From positions 8,564,501-8,628,500 of the forward strand of contig JAYKKT010000064.1 of assembly GCA_036023115.1 (NCBI GenBank): 64,000 nucleotides of DNA, given 5' to 3'. The notes under the pieces were generated by a model. It did not search any database, was not told where the DNA came from, and worked only from the letters and a program-made list of their open reading frames with translations. Below, one piece after another: positions 32,140-43,400 of this stretch (position 1 is the stretch's first letter; each line of letters opens with the position of its first letter). The translations under genes were made by a program, and so were the position numbers. The stretch is from Brasenia schreberi (Eukaryota; Streptophyta; Magnoliopsida; Nymphaeales; Cabombaceae).

Positions 32140-32785
32140 CTAAATAAAGAGTCCAAGATGGTGAGGTGCCTCCTCAAATAGATGTTGCTATAGAAAACTA
32201 CCCCTTGACGAGAGGTAGATCATTAGAATGAGTCGGTGCCTCATGCTAAACCACCTATTGTGGTTTCGTATTGCATGGCCCTTTCTAAGTTGAAAGAGCT
32301 AGAGAGACATTTAGATAAAATATTGGTTTAAGGAATCATTTAGCCCTATAAAACTCATTTTAGTGTGATGGTACTTTTTTCAATCTAAGCCTGATGAATC
32401 AAAGAGACTCGTAGACTATCAAGCCCTAAATAAAGTGACAGTGAATAACATGTACTTGCTACCTCTTATCGCGGACTTGTTTGATCAATTAGGATAAGCC
32501 CATTCATTTTTGAATCTAGATCATCAATTATGTTATTGGCAAATCTGCATTATGGATGGGGATAAGACAAAGACGACATGTGTCATGCGGTATGGTGCTT
32601 AAATTCTTGGTTATGTTGTTTGGCTTGACAAACATCCTTGCTATCTCCTCGACATTGATTAAGAAGATTTTCTACCTATTCCTGAATCAATTCATGGTGG
32701 TTTATCTATAAGACATCATGATATACAATGCCTATGTGATACAATACATTCACCACCTATGTAATAAGTTTTCAATCTACGTCGT
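32140..32785 (+). pseudogene. Gypsy reverse transcriptase, left part
   Basis: Readable in pieces: PIVVSYCMALSKLKELERHL, then GIIxPYKTHFSVMV, then LLPLIADLFDQLG with FLNLDHQLCYWQI, and FMVVYLxDIMIYN, the catalytic box with the first Asp replaced by a stop. The RT then breaks off near 32785 and resumes in its connection/RNase H part at 34860, because a foreign sequence is inserted. Confidence 0.7.
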
Positions 32786-34859
32786 TTATGCGAGCGTGCC
32801 AGCTAGTTTGCTTAAACTAGCAAAGATTGATTTTCTGACTCCGTGTAGCGATTGTAGGGAAGTGAGATATTTTTGTCTTAGGCTTTCTGCAACCGGCGCT
32901 TAAGGGTCAGCTTAGACGCTTTGAGAATTGATTTGAACAAGTTCCAAAATTTACTTTCGAATCAACTTGAATCAACCAAAAACATGCACTTAGCCTATGA
33001 AAAGAAAATTTTCAAAGTACTCAAAAACAGAAACTGGTTATATTTTTAGAACTTGTTTTCGGATTTTTCTTAACAGTTTCAAAATCTCCAAAATTCACGA
33101 AAATTTTATAGTGAGAAAATACGAATATGAAGATTTTGGAACTATTTTTATTTTATTTTATTGTGTGTGATTGTGCAGAATTAAATCAAGAACGTGCATC
33201 TACTCAAGCATTCAGAACTGATCAATTACAGAAATAGAGAGGTTTAAAGAAACGTTTGTATCTCGTGTACAGAGCTTCGATTTTTATCAACTTGGTCTTG
33301 TTAGAAAGCTATAGATGTCAACTTTCCAATGAGATAAGTTTCACTGAAATTGGTTCACTATAGACAGGGTTATGGGATGATAACCCAAGCTTTGTTATAG
33401 GAAATATAGGTTTGATAGATTTAACTATAGATTTTTCCGATCTTCCCTAATTTTAATTATGTGGTTGTATGGTCCTAAAATTCTTGAAAATTTTATCGTA
33501 TGTGGGCTTGTGTGTGACTATTCAATGTACCAAATTTCAAATCATTTAGAGCAGGAAAGATGGAAATGAAAAATAAAACATAAAACAAATGCAGGATACT
33601 GAAAATAGATTTTCGTCTTTAAAACATACATGAATGCATTTTATCCGAAATTAAAAGACTAATCACAACAATTTTAAAGTAAATAACTGAAAGAAATGAA
33701 TTGAAATATATTTATAGCTTAAGCATAGAGGGGGTTAGAAGATATAAGAGAGTACATCGTATAGAGAGGTAGAGAAACTTAAAATCAAACATGTAATAGG
33801 CGTGACTGTAAAGAAATGAAATGGACAACATCACTAGTTATTATATTATAGGGGAAGACAATTTCTCCATTAATACAACTCCTTTTAATTGAATGGGAGT
33901 AAGAAGAGATTAAAGTGAATGAAGAATGAGAAATAAACCTTGCAATCAGACCTTCCTTAGCACCGGATGGGGAGGATCTTGGAGGAGATGACACCTTCTT
34001 CTTCCTCTCCTTTGTCTTCCTCTCTCTCTCTCTTTCTCTCTTTCCTCCAATGCTGAAAACAAACCCCAAGGTACCTTTTTATAGGCCTGAAGGGTCCACG
34101 ATTTGGATTCGATGGGCTTTTGGAGCCTCTCTCTTGATCCAATTCTTGATTGGACCCAAGGCATTCACGTGGGCCTCGTGATGGTCCCCTTTGGTCAATG
34201 CAAGCCCAACCCCATGTGGCTAGGTCGGCCAAATGAGTCGGTCTAGTATGATGTGGTGAAGTGCCTTTGAATATGGTTCAGCTAGACTTGATTTGGTGCA
34301 ACCGAGTGGGTGCAAACGAATGTGGCCCGACTAAGTTCAATTTGGGGCAGGCTTTGGTGCTATATTTGATGGAGTCATGGCTTGGCTTGATCCATGTATT
34401 TGATCCTCCTTTACTTCATGACTTGGTTTAAATCAACTTGTTCGTCATTGCATATAAATCGAGTTTTTGCCCTTAGTTTTTGGCTCTTGATTTGGCCTAA
34501 CCCATCTTGGCTTCAACTTCACTAGCCCGTTCGAGACTAGGTCATTCGTCTGGTGAATGAGCTCGGTCCTTGCCTTCTTGTTGCTGTTTTGAGATCGGAT
34601 TGGGATGCTTTGATTCTGTTTTGGCCCTGAGATCGTGCTTCTTCCAGGATCTTCGACGGGCTTCATCCTTATCCTCCTTCGAACCAATCCTAATTTCATT
34701 TTTGTTTACATTTTTAAAATTTGATTTTGAAACTTAAAACTTCAAAAACTTTGTTTATGAAATTCGTAGGCCGTATTTAAATCATGGATTTTTTAAAACC
34801 CGCCTACTGTTTTGAAACATGCTTGAATATGTTTTTGTAAAACATTTTGGGGTGTTTAC
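32786..34859 (-). mobile_element. Probable solo LTR inserted in the gypsy RT
   Basis: About 2.07 kb without coding potential. It splits the gypsy pol at a place where the family is normally continuous. Read on the minus strand it starts TGTAAACACCCC, a typical start of large plant gypsy LTRs. It contains a TATA-like CCTATAAAAAGG (near 34085) followed by an AGAGAGAAAG-rich leader. The other end, near 32786-32860, is not resolved and I found no TSD. Confidence 0.5.
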
Positions 34860-35560
34860 AAGGACCCTCCAACAAATCTCATAGAGGTCGAGTCATTCCT
34901 CAGATTGACAAATTACTAGCGCTTCATCGAGAGGCATGCTGTTATAACATCACCTCTCATGATCCTTTTGAAAAAGTGTCAATGCTAGGATTGGAATGAG
35001 GATTGTTAGTTCGCATTCAATCAATTGAAGATGGATGCCATATGAGAGCTTGTTCTAAAGTTGCTTGATCATAAAAAGTCATTTGAGGTACAAACAAACA
35101 CCTCGAACTTCGTTTTGGGTGGGGTGCTGATGAAGGAGAAGCATCCTATAACCTTTGAGAGCCGAAAGTTAAAAGATGGCAAGTGAAGATATTCCCTACA
35201 TGACAAGGAGATGACGTCTATTGTTCATTGTCTTCACCTCTAGCACCACTACTTCCTAGGAACCTCATTCATAGTCAAGACAAACAATGTTGCCATGTTA
35301 TTTTCAGACTCAAAAGCAAGATGACAACAATTTTAGTTGAATTTGACATGATTATTTAGTATAAGGCAAGAAAGTTGAACTTTGATGTTGATTGATTAAT
35401 TCTAAAGCCAAACTTTATCGATGCACTTCAAGCTAACAATAGTGGACATTCTTATTAAATTCGGAGTGCTCTTCTTGACTGCATATGCATTGGCCTATTG
35501 AGTGGCGATGCGGCAAAGTAATTGCAAACACTAGTTGATGAGAGTAAAACCATATGCTTT
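34860..35560 (+). pseudogene. Gypsy RNase H region
   Basis: Starts KDPPTNLIEVESFLRLTNY, the usual end of the gypsy RT, then RRFIERHAVITSPL and LLKK, SFEVQTNTSNFVLGGVLM and HPITFESRKL (RNase H), and HCLHLxQHYFLGTSFIVK. All frames contain stops. Confidence 0.75.
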
Positions 35561-36359
35561 TGGAAACAAGATGGGTTATTATTGACTAAAGGTTGATGTA
35601 TCTATGTGCCTCGCAAAGACAATTTGAAAAGGAGCATATTACGAATGTCAATCTATGTTCGTGGTGGTGGATAGATTCTCTAAGCATGGGGCATTTATGG
35701 TGGTTCCATGAACTACAATATTGAACATACCACATCTCTTCATCAAAAATATTGTCAAATAGTGGGGACTACTAAACAATATTATCAATAATAGGGATGC
35801 ATACTTTAATATCATTTTTTAGCGAGAAATCTTTTGTTTGTTTGGTTTAGAATTATTTTTTTCTGAGTTTTTAACCTAGATGAATGGTCAAACGGAGCTA
35901 ATGAATTTCTTGCTTGAGGATTATCTAAGGCACTATGTGAGATCCAACCAAGAAGATTGGATGGAATAGCTTGACATTTTTAATTCTCGTATAACATGCA
36001 TCGTAGCAAGTTTACTAGGAAAACCCCTTTGACATGGCCACAAGACTATAACCGCATATCCCACACACTCTAGCAGTACAATGTGAAGGCAAAACCTCAT
36101 TGCACACACCTTTTGTACCTATCTACACTCGCAAATATGATATTACCCACGTTCTCCTTGTGAAGCATAGAAAGAAGTAGATAGACATAAAGAGGTGTGC
36201 CATCGAATTTGGGACGGTGACGAAGTCCATGTACTCAAAGTAAATATAAATCTTTTGTGGATATCATGCTGGGTGATCCATAAGTATGATGATCTCTATA
36301 CCATTATGGAAAAGGTGAGAAACTGAGCATGCCAACTGAATATTATAAACCACATCCAT
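35561..36359 (+). pseudogene. Gypsy integrase remnant
   Basis: SMFVVVDRFSKHGAFMVVP, then NRDAYFNIIFxRE, then MNGQTELMNFLLEDYLRHYV and EDWM, give the order of the integrase core with its D and E motifs. The HHCC zinc part appears to be deleted between the RNase H and the core. Frames are broken throughout. Confidence 0.75.
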
Positions 36360-36611
36360 ATGCATCTTGTCTTCCACGTGAGTAACCTAAAAGTTTATCA
36401 TGTTGATATAGAAAATACAAACCATAACCAACCACTACAACCAACTATGCCCTTGTGGATCTCGAGAGCTAAAAAAGTAGAGCAAAACCTCGACCATACA
36501 AAAGATAAAAGAGGACATATCCTACATTACCTAGTCAAGTGGAAAGGATATAATAAGGCCGAAATGAGTTGGGAGAAACTGACAATACACTGGTTACTAA
36601 AATATATGTGA
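36360..36611 (+). pseudogene. Gypsy integrase C-terminus with chromodomain
   Basis: An 83-codon frame reading HLVFHVSNLKVYHVDIEN, then ILHYLVKWKGYNKAEMSWEK. The VFHVSxLKxYH motif and the LVKWKGY chromodomain mark the element as a chromovirus (Ty3/gypsy with a histone-binding chromodomain that guides integration). This short frame is still open. Confidence 0.85.
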
Positions 36612-36639
36612 GTACTATTTACATGGTGATTTTCTGTGG

Positions 36640-37003
36640 ATGTCAATTGTTTACTCGAGAAGAATGTGATCCTTAAACCAACCTTATTAATGGTTGTACA
36701 TGTCCCTATGTGGGAGCACTCTAGCAACTCTAATACTTAGTCATTGGTCTTATTTTAGAGAGGAAACACCCTTTGATCTTGTATATTGAGTTTTAACCAT
36801 ATCGTGAGTCATTCACTTTTTGATATCAATACAATTCATTTGCTTTTATTTAAGCTTCCTTGTTGCTTTTCTTCTTACCCTCTTCTAATATTAGTCTTAG
36901 CTTCCAGTGCACTTGATAAAGGTTTGTCTACTTAAAACGATCAGACGGTTGTCATATAAGTGCCGACCCTAGGTGATTCCAATACTCAAAGCTTGACAGG
37001 ACA
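36640..37003 (+). repeat. Degenerate 3' LTR of the gypsy element
   Basis: Diverged partner of 29850-30275: matching AAGCTTCCTTGTTGC, AAAGGTTTGTCTACTTAAAACGA, GTGATTCCAATACTCA and TTGACAGGACA at its right end. The low similarity shows an old insertion. Confidence 0.55.
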
Positions 37004-37019
37004 CTGGATGCACCCAAAG

Positions 37020-37215
37020 CGTTGGCTCAATTGGTAGGGCTCTTTTGACTCCTAAGTTAGGTGACGAGTCCAATTCTTGGGATGGTGGATCATGCGCGTG
37101 TAGCCATGAGCCTCCAAAAGAAAGAAAAAGCAGAGCGGCAGGGTCTTACGCTTCACAAGACTCACGATGTGAGTTCGAACCCCCGAGGGCGTGGATACCC
37201 CTCCCTGTTGTAAAA
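37020..37215 (+). repeat. tRNA-related SINE-like repeat upstream of the RINGv gene
   Basis: GTTGGCTCAATTGGTAGGGC at 37021-37040 resembles a tRNA A box region. GTGAGTTCGAACCCCCGAG at about 37170 is a good B box (GGTTCGANNCC type). The distance between them is longer than in a tRNA, and a second weaker B-like box (GACGAGTCCAATTC) lies between, so the unit may be a dimer. It is not a functional tRNA gene. Confidence 0.4.
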
Positions 37216-37341
37216 AGAGAAGCCAGTGGACCGGATCCTTCTCGATTTGTCTTGACCAAGGTAATGCTGCAAGGAAGCAAAATTCTCAGTAAACGTGAAA
37301 AGGAGCAGCAGGAAATCGTCGTCGTCGTCTCTCTCTCTCGT

Positions 37342-37371
37342 ATGGAATTTCGGTGGACGAGTTCCGAGTAA
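37342..37371 (+). promoter_or_regulatory. Upstream ORF in the RINGv leader
   Basis: ATG at 37342 followed by nine sense codons in total (MEFRWTSSE) and TAA at 37369-37371, ending 44 bases before the main start at 37416. It follows a GTC/TCTC-rich leader. Whether it is transcribed and used is inferred only from position. Confidence 0.35.
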
Positions 37372-37415
37372 TTTCTTTCCCGAGAGGGACGGAAGGCAAT
37401 AGGGAGGGAAGGGGG

Positions 37416-40400
37416 ATGGCGGCAGAGGATCCTTCTAGCGCTACTCCTCTAATCGAGACTACGGTGGCGGTACCCGAATCCGTCCACCAGATGGATAAGG
37501 ACTCGATAGATCTCGAGGCCGGACCCTCCGAACAGATTCAGTGCAGAATTTGCCTTGAAACTGACGGTGAGTTCGCCAAACCCTTTCAATTTTCACTCTA
37601 CTCGGACGCCGGAATTAACATCCCTCTTCGATAATCTTTGTTGTTCTTTTAGTTCCTGGGCTATGGTTCTGTTTGGCCAATTGCTGAAATTATAACTTCG
37701 TTGCAACGACAAACTTTTGCAATTTGGGTCTGATTTCATTCATCGCCTTCTGCAATGACAACTTAGATATTGATCATATGATCCATTATAAATTCATATA
37801 CATGGTTTTCATGTCATTAAGAAATAACAAATGCATATCATATAAACAACAACAATAACAAAGCCTTTTCCCATACTAACGGGGTCGGCTACATGGATTC
37901 TTTGTTTCCACGGAGCCCTATCATATGCCATGTTAGCAGTTAACTCACAAAATAAGTTAGATCATTCTTTATTGTTTTGTTTCTTTCTAACACTTTTGTG
38001 ATAGTCCTCTACCCCTTTTAATACTTTCAAAATCTAGTTTTTCTTCGTCTTTTGATCTTCTCTCTATATGTCCAATACATGTTAAATGATATCCTCTCAT
38101 TTTATCCTATATTGATACCACTCATAATTTGTTTATAATAACCTCATTATGTATACGGTTTTTTCTTGTATGACCACTCATCCATCTCAACATCTTCATT
38201 TTTGTCACGTACAAGTTGATTAACTGTCCAACACTGAGAACCATAAAATATGGCAGGTCTAATAGCTGCTCTATAATATTTACCTTTTAACTTTAATGGT
38301 ATCTTCTTATCACAAAGAATACCTGATGCTCCTCTCCATTTTAACCAACCAGCGTTAATTTTTTGTGTAACATCTCCTTCAATTCTTCTATCACAAATGC
38401 ATATCATATAACAAAGTTAATTATATGCCATATTACATAAAAATTTCATTGATGAGAAAAGGCTTAATCATTCCAATCATGTTCATCGAGATCACATAAG
38501 AGGATTTTGAAAATATTTTGCGTAGTCAATAGTACATGAAAGTAAATAGTGATGATAATGATTCACATAATGGAGTTCGCAGCAGGGTTGTCTGACGCGT
38601 ATTGTATTGAGTATCGTTGGGCTCCACGATACGGGCGTATCGTATCGTATTTTAATATTAAAATAATGTAAAAATTAATTAAAAATCAATAAAACTTAGT
38701 AAAAAATCAAAAAAAATAAAAAAAGGAAAAATCATTAAAAATCTGATAATTGCTTTAAATTCATATAATGTAAGTTTAGTACAGATTGAGCATTCAACAT
38801 TGAACAATTGCATCCAAATTTATAAATTGTAATCAGGATCATCAACTAAATAATCTTCATCTTCTCCTTGTTGCAGATCCTCCTCATCATCATCAGCCAC
38901 GCCCACACCTTCTTCTTCAAAATCAAATTCTTCATCTCCATAATATTGTTGCGCTCCTTCCAAATTAATCGAGGCAACGTCTTCTTATGTTAGGAGGACA
39001 TTTTCTTCGGTGTCTTCCATAACTCAATATTCTAATATATCAAAATTATCCAAACTTATTGGATCGAACTGACTTTCTTCTCTATTTACTTTTTTTAATT
39101 GCTTACGACACAAACAAAGATAAACAATTAATAAGTAATATTAACAATTGAAAACTGAAGTTAAACAATATTGAATTGAAAATTTGAAAGTAATAGTAAT
39201 ACAACATTACCTTTCACGAAGGCGCATGTTACAACGAATATAAACCAAATCATTAAGCCTTTTGTGTTCCAACCTGTTGCGCTTTTTTGTATGGATGTGT
39301 TAAAAAACACTCCAATTTCTTTCACAACCTGTTGCACTACAGGTTTGGCTTAAGACTCTGACTTCAAAATCTCTAAGGTTTGGACAATCACTTCCAAACC
39401 TATTCCACCAAACATCTGTAAAAAAATACAAACATTAGAGACATAATAATCCACAGTAATGTAAGATGCAACTTAAATATGAAAATAAACAATTTACCTG
39501 GACGCATCAAGTGAAGAGCATTATCATATATCTCCATCTCTCGATGTATCGCATCTGCTATGCTCTCATCAGGGACTAATCTGTCGATACAATCAATGAT
39601 TCCTCGATTAACCTCACCGTCCCTTTTGAAGGTTCCTGAGTACCTGAATGATGGGTTTAGATAATATGTTGCTGCATGAATAGGCTGATGCAATTGTTTA
39701 TTCCATCTACTATCAATTATTTTCCACACGAGCACATAATCTCTCTTTTTTCCATTAAAATTATTTTTGATGGCTTCTTTTGCCCTGTCCATGGCTTCAT
39801 AAAGGTAGCCCATAGATGGTTTCTCCTCGCTATCAGTCAATCTCAAAACTTTCACTAAGGGACAAGTAATTTTCAATAATCTAACACATGCATTCCAAAA
39901 TGAACTTCTAAAAACTGTTTCTGCAATCTCATTCAACTTTCTGTTTCTTATGCTTTGAGGCAACTCTGCAAATTGTTGCCACTCATCTGAGGAGAACATT
40001 CTCTTCAAAGCTTGCTTCTGTCTCCTAATATTATGTACATATTAGAAGTTTGTTGCGAACTGAGTTACAGCTATGCGAAGAAGCTCTGCACCTTCTGTAT
40101 ATCTCCTCATCATACACAAAACAAATGTATGGTTGCAAATGAATTTTGTAATATCTTGGCAACACTCAGTTGCTGCCTTTATTTTATCCATCTCACTAAT
40201 ATCCTCGAGGATGATATCTAAACAATGGGCTGCACATGGTGTCCAGTAGAAAGTCCCATAAATATCAGCTAACTCCTTCCCAGCTGCTTTGTAGTTAGCT
40301 GTATTATCTGTAATCAATTGGACCACATTCTGTAGCCTAACCTCTTGTATAATCTTATCAAATTCTTCTCGTAGGATCTCTGCAGTATGCCTCTCCTCTG

Positions 40401-43400
40401 ACATGTCTAGAGATCTCAAAAACATGAGTCCTTTAGGATAATATACAAGAAAATTTAACTATGTCCTTCCTTGCCTATCGGTCCATTTATCTGCCATAAT
40501 AGTGCATCATGTTTCCTTCCACGACTATCTCAAAGTCGAACAGTATTGTTGCACTTCAATGACGGTCTGATCTAATATCTTCCCTCTCAACTTTTGATAA
40601 GAAGGCATCTTGTATCATGAACCAATGTTTGCAATTGTATCTGCCATTGCTTGAAAATGAAAACTGTTTGCTGCATTAAATAGAATGCATGCATCATAAA
40701 ACCATCTTCTCACTGCAAGGTCTGCCTGATCATGCAGTTGTTCTGAAGCCATAACAGCACGAATTCCTCGTTGAGCACCAGGTGTAGTGGAAGAAGGAAA
40801 GAACGAATGTATGCTAGAAGAAGAAGCTCTTCCTCTACTCCTTCCTGAACTTTCTCTTCTGCCACCTCCAAAGTCTTAAGCTGTAACCCTCTTTCCTCTA
40901 GTAGGTGCTCGTGAACTGTTACTACCAATCTCTGTTCTAGCATCTGAAGGCAAATTATCAGTGAATCCAAATCCAGTGGCAGTAGCATCATCACCTTCTT
41001 CATACATCTGAAAATCATCATTTTGTTGTCTCCGTTCTTGTATGCTCTCAATTATCTGCAGGCATTGCCATTTAATACCTTCTGGCAAACTTCTAACTCT
41101 GCCTGTGCATGGAGCAACTTCTTTCCTGGTTCCTGCTAGGTGGTGTTTCAACATTGAAATTCCACCACTAACCACCTTTTTACAAAATAAGCATTTGATT
41201 TTTAACCTTGAACCCTCAAATGGTATACCCCACTGCCATGCCGGATCATCAGACTTTGAATGAGAGTCTCTACCACCCCTTCCTGCCATCTCAATGGAGT
41301 ATTTTAATTCAAACAAAAACCTGAAAATAAAAGGACTTCGTAAATCCTCCAATCTTCAAATAACACTCAAATCGAGTGTCTCCCACTTCATGAATGCAAT
41401 AAAAATCGTATACACACACTTAATAACTTCATATTTTGTCATTAAAAAAAATGAAATAACACAAAAAAACAACAAATATAAAGGAAAAAAAATAGAAAAA
41501 ATATTAAAAATATACCAAAATCCGAGTTTGAATGCTTGCACGGACACCGTAGGGCACGATTTTGGAGCTTTGAACACTAAGGAGGTGAAAACCGGCTCTT
41601 AGGGAGCTTGTGGAACTCAAGAGGAGAGAGGAAACCCACGAAAAATTACGGGTTTCGGTCGGTCGGGGACCCTTTATAAGGGTTCCAGGGCGTATCACTC
41701 GTACGATACGGGCGATACGGCTCGTATCGCACGATACGGTGCGATACTCTGTCAATTGCGATACACCTCCCGTATCGTATCGTGCGTACGATACGGTGCG
41801 ATACAGATAACACTGGTTAGCAGTCATATAGGAGTTAGCGGTCATATAGCGTACTTAGAGGCCAAGGTAGTGGCCATGTAGCGACAACGTTGCATCCTTA
41901 GATGCCACAAAATGATAATGAATATATCACCTTGGGGTCTATTAAAACCTATAGCTCTCTATTGATAACATAGGTTGGGACATGCTTTTAGGTAAGGGGA
42001 AGGAAGTAGGATTGCTTGGACTTGCATCTCTTTCTTGGGCAGTATATATGTATGATTTGTACCTTTGAGATGTACATAAGTGCACATCTGAAAATTCATT
42101 TCTACGTGGTTGCGGGGCAACTTGCGTCCCCTTTCCCAAGCTCTTCCTTATGTATTGCTTCTTCTATGCAGTTTGCTTCCTAATATCTATTGTAATTACA
42201 TGTTATTTTAACAGTTAACACTCACTATTCTGTTCTGCTTCATGTATTATTTTCTCACATTTACGTCCTGATACCTGTGGCATCTATGTTGCTTATGATG
42301 CGCAAGCCTGTCTTTGCCTATCTTACCTTACCTGTACTTCGCTTATAAGGCATGGTTGCATGTCATTATGTAGTTGTGCAAATTACTGAACTTTTTCAGG
42401 TTCCACTTTCAGGTCGGGATTTTATTGCTCCTTGTAAATGCAAAGGTACTTCAAAGTATGTCCACCGGGAGTGCCTGGATCATTGGCGAGCTGTGAGGGT
42501 ATTTATGAACCTCTAAAATTTTGGCTCACATTTCCTCTAAACTAACGTTTATGCCAAATGAACTGAATATTACTGCCTATCAGCGCAGTTTACTAAGACT
42601 CCACTAGGTATGTCATTGTCGGTGTTGGACATTGATATGAACGTCAAATATGATTTTAGTTGTTGAGAAAGCTGGGAAAATCCCCTACAATTATGGTAGC
42701 CAAGGCTGCAAAACGTGCAGAAAAAGAATATGCAATGTGTCTGAAATTCACCTTGTGACCTTGAGATACATGTACTCTCATCTAGTGACTTCAAGTCAGC
42801 TATCATCTTTTCATGACTGGATGACAATAAGCCCAGGTATGGGAAACTCTAGCGCTTATGTCAAGTTGTCAACCATTCTCCATGCAATTGGGGCAACTTT
42901 ACCCCCAAACGGTGCCTTCTAGGGTCTGATATAGGGCTTGTGTTGTTTGTTATAAAAGGGTTAATCCTTCGTTCAAAGATAGCTCATAGGCAATTCAGCT
43001 ACACATGATTGAAAGATTTAAATTCAACCCTGGATCCAACTTGTACACCATGAAGCTCGTGAAAGTTACCATCTTGGGAAGAAACAAAGGGTAACCTCAA
43101 CATCAGAACAAACTCAATCACCATCAAATACTGCCCAATGCTATTCTGGAAGAGAAAACCACCTTGGCCCCAACATGTATGTTAATCATGACCACTAGAA
43201 GATGGTTCCCAGTTGGCAATGAAGATCCCATCATCAAGCAAACATTGCACCTATTAGTTAAATACTGATGTATTTCTTTTAGCAAGTAAAAGGGCAAACT
43301 GATTGAAAAAACACTTTACACATCACTCATGTCCAAGGTCCTCCGAGTTGACAATGTGGATAACAAGATCCTGTGATGTTTTCAATGAAGTGTTGTAGCA

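Noticed and set aside
33785..34232. Arg/Glu-rich minus-strand frames (KERERERE-like)
   Set aside because: Generated by the AG-rich leader of an LTR, not a protein.
37021..37060. Possible tRNA gene
   Set aside because: A-box-like start, but no cloverleaf and the good B box is about 130 bases away.
40710..41051. 113-codon minus-strand frame within the hAT element
   Set aside because: It is an alternative frame of the transposase region and lacks a family match.
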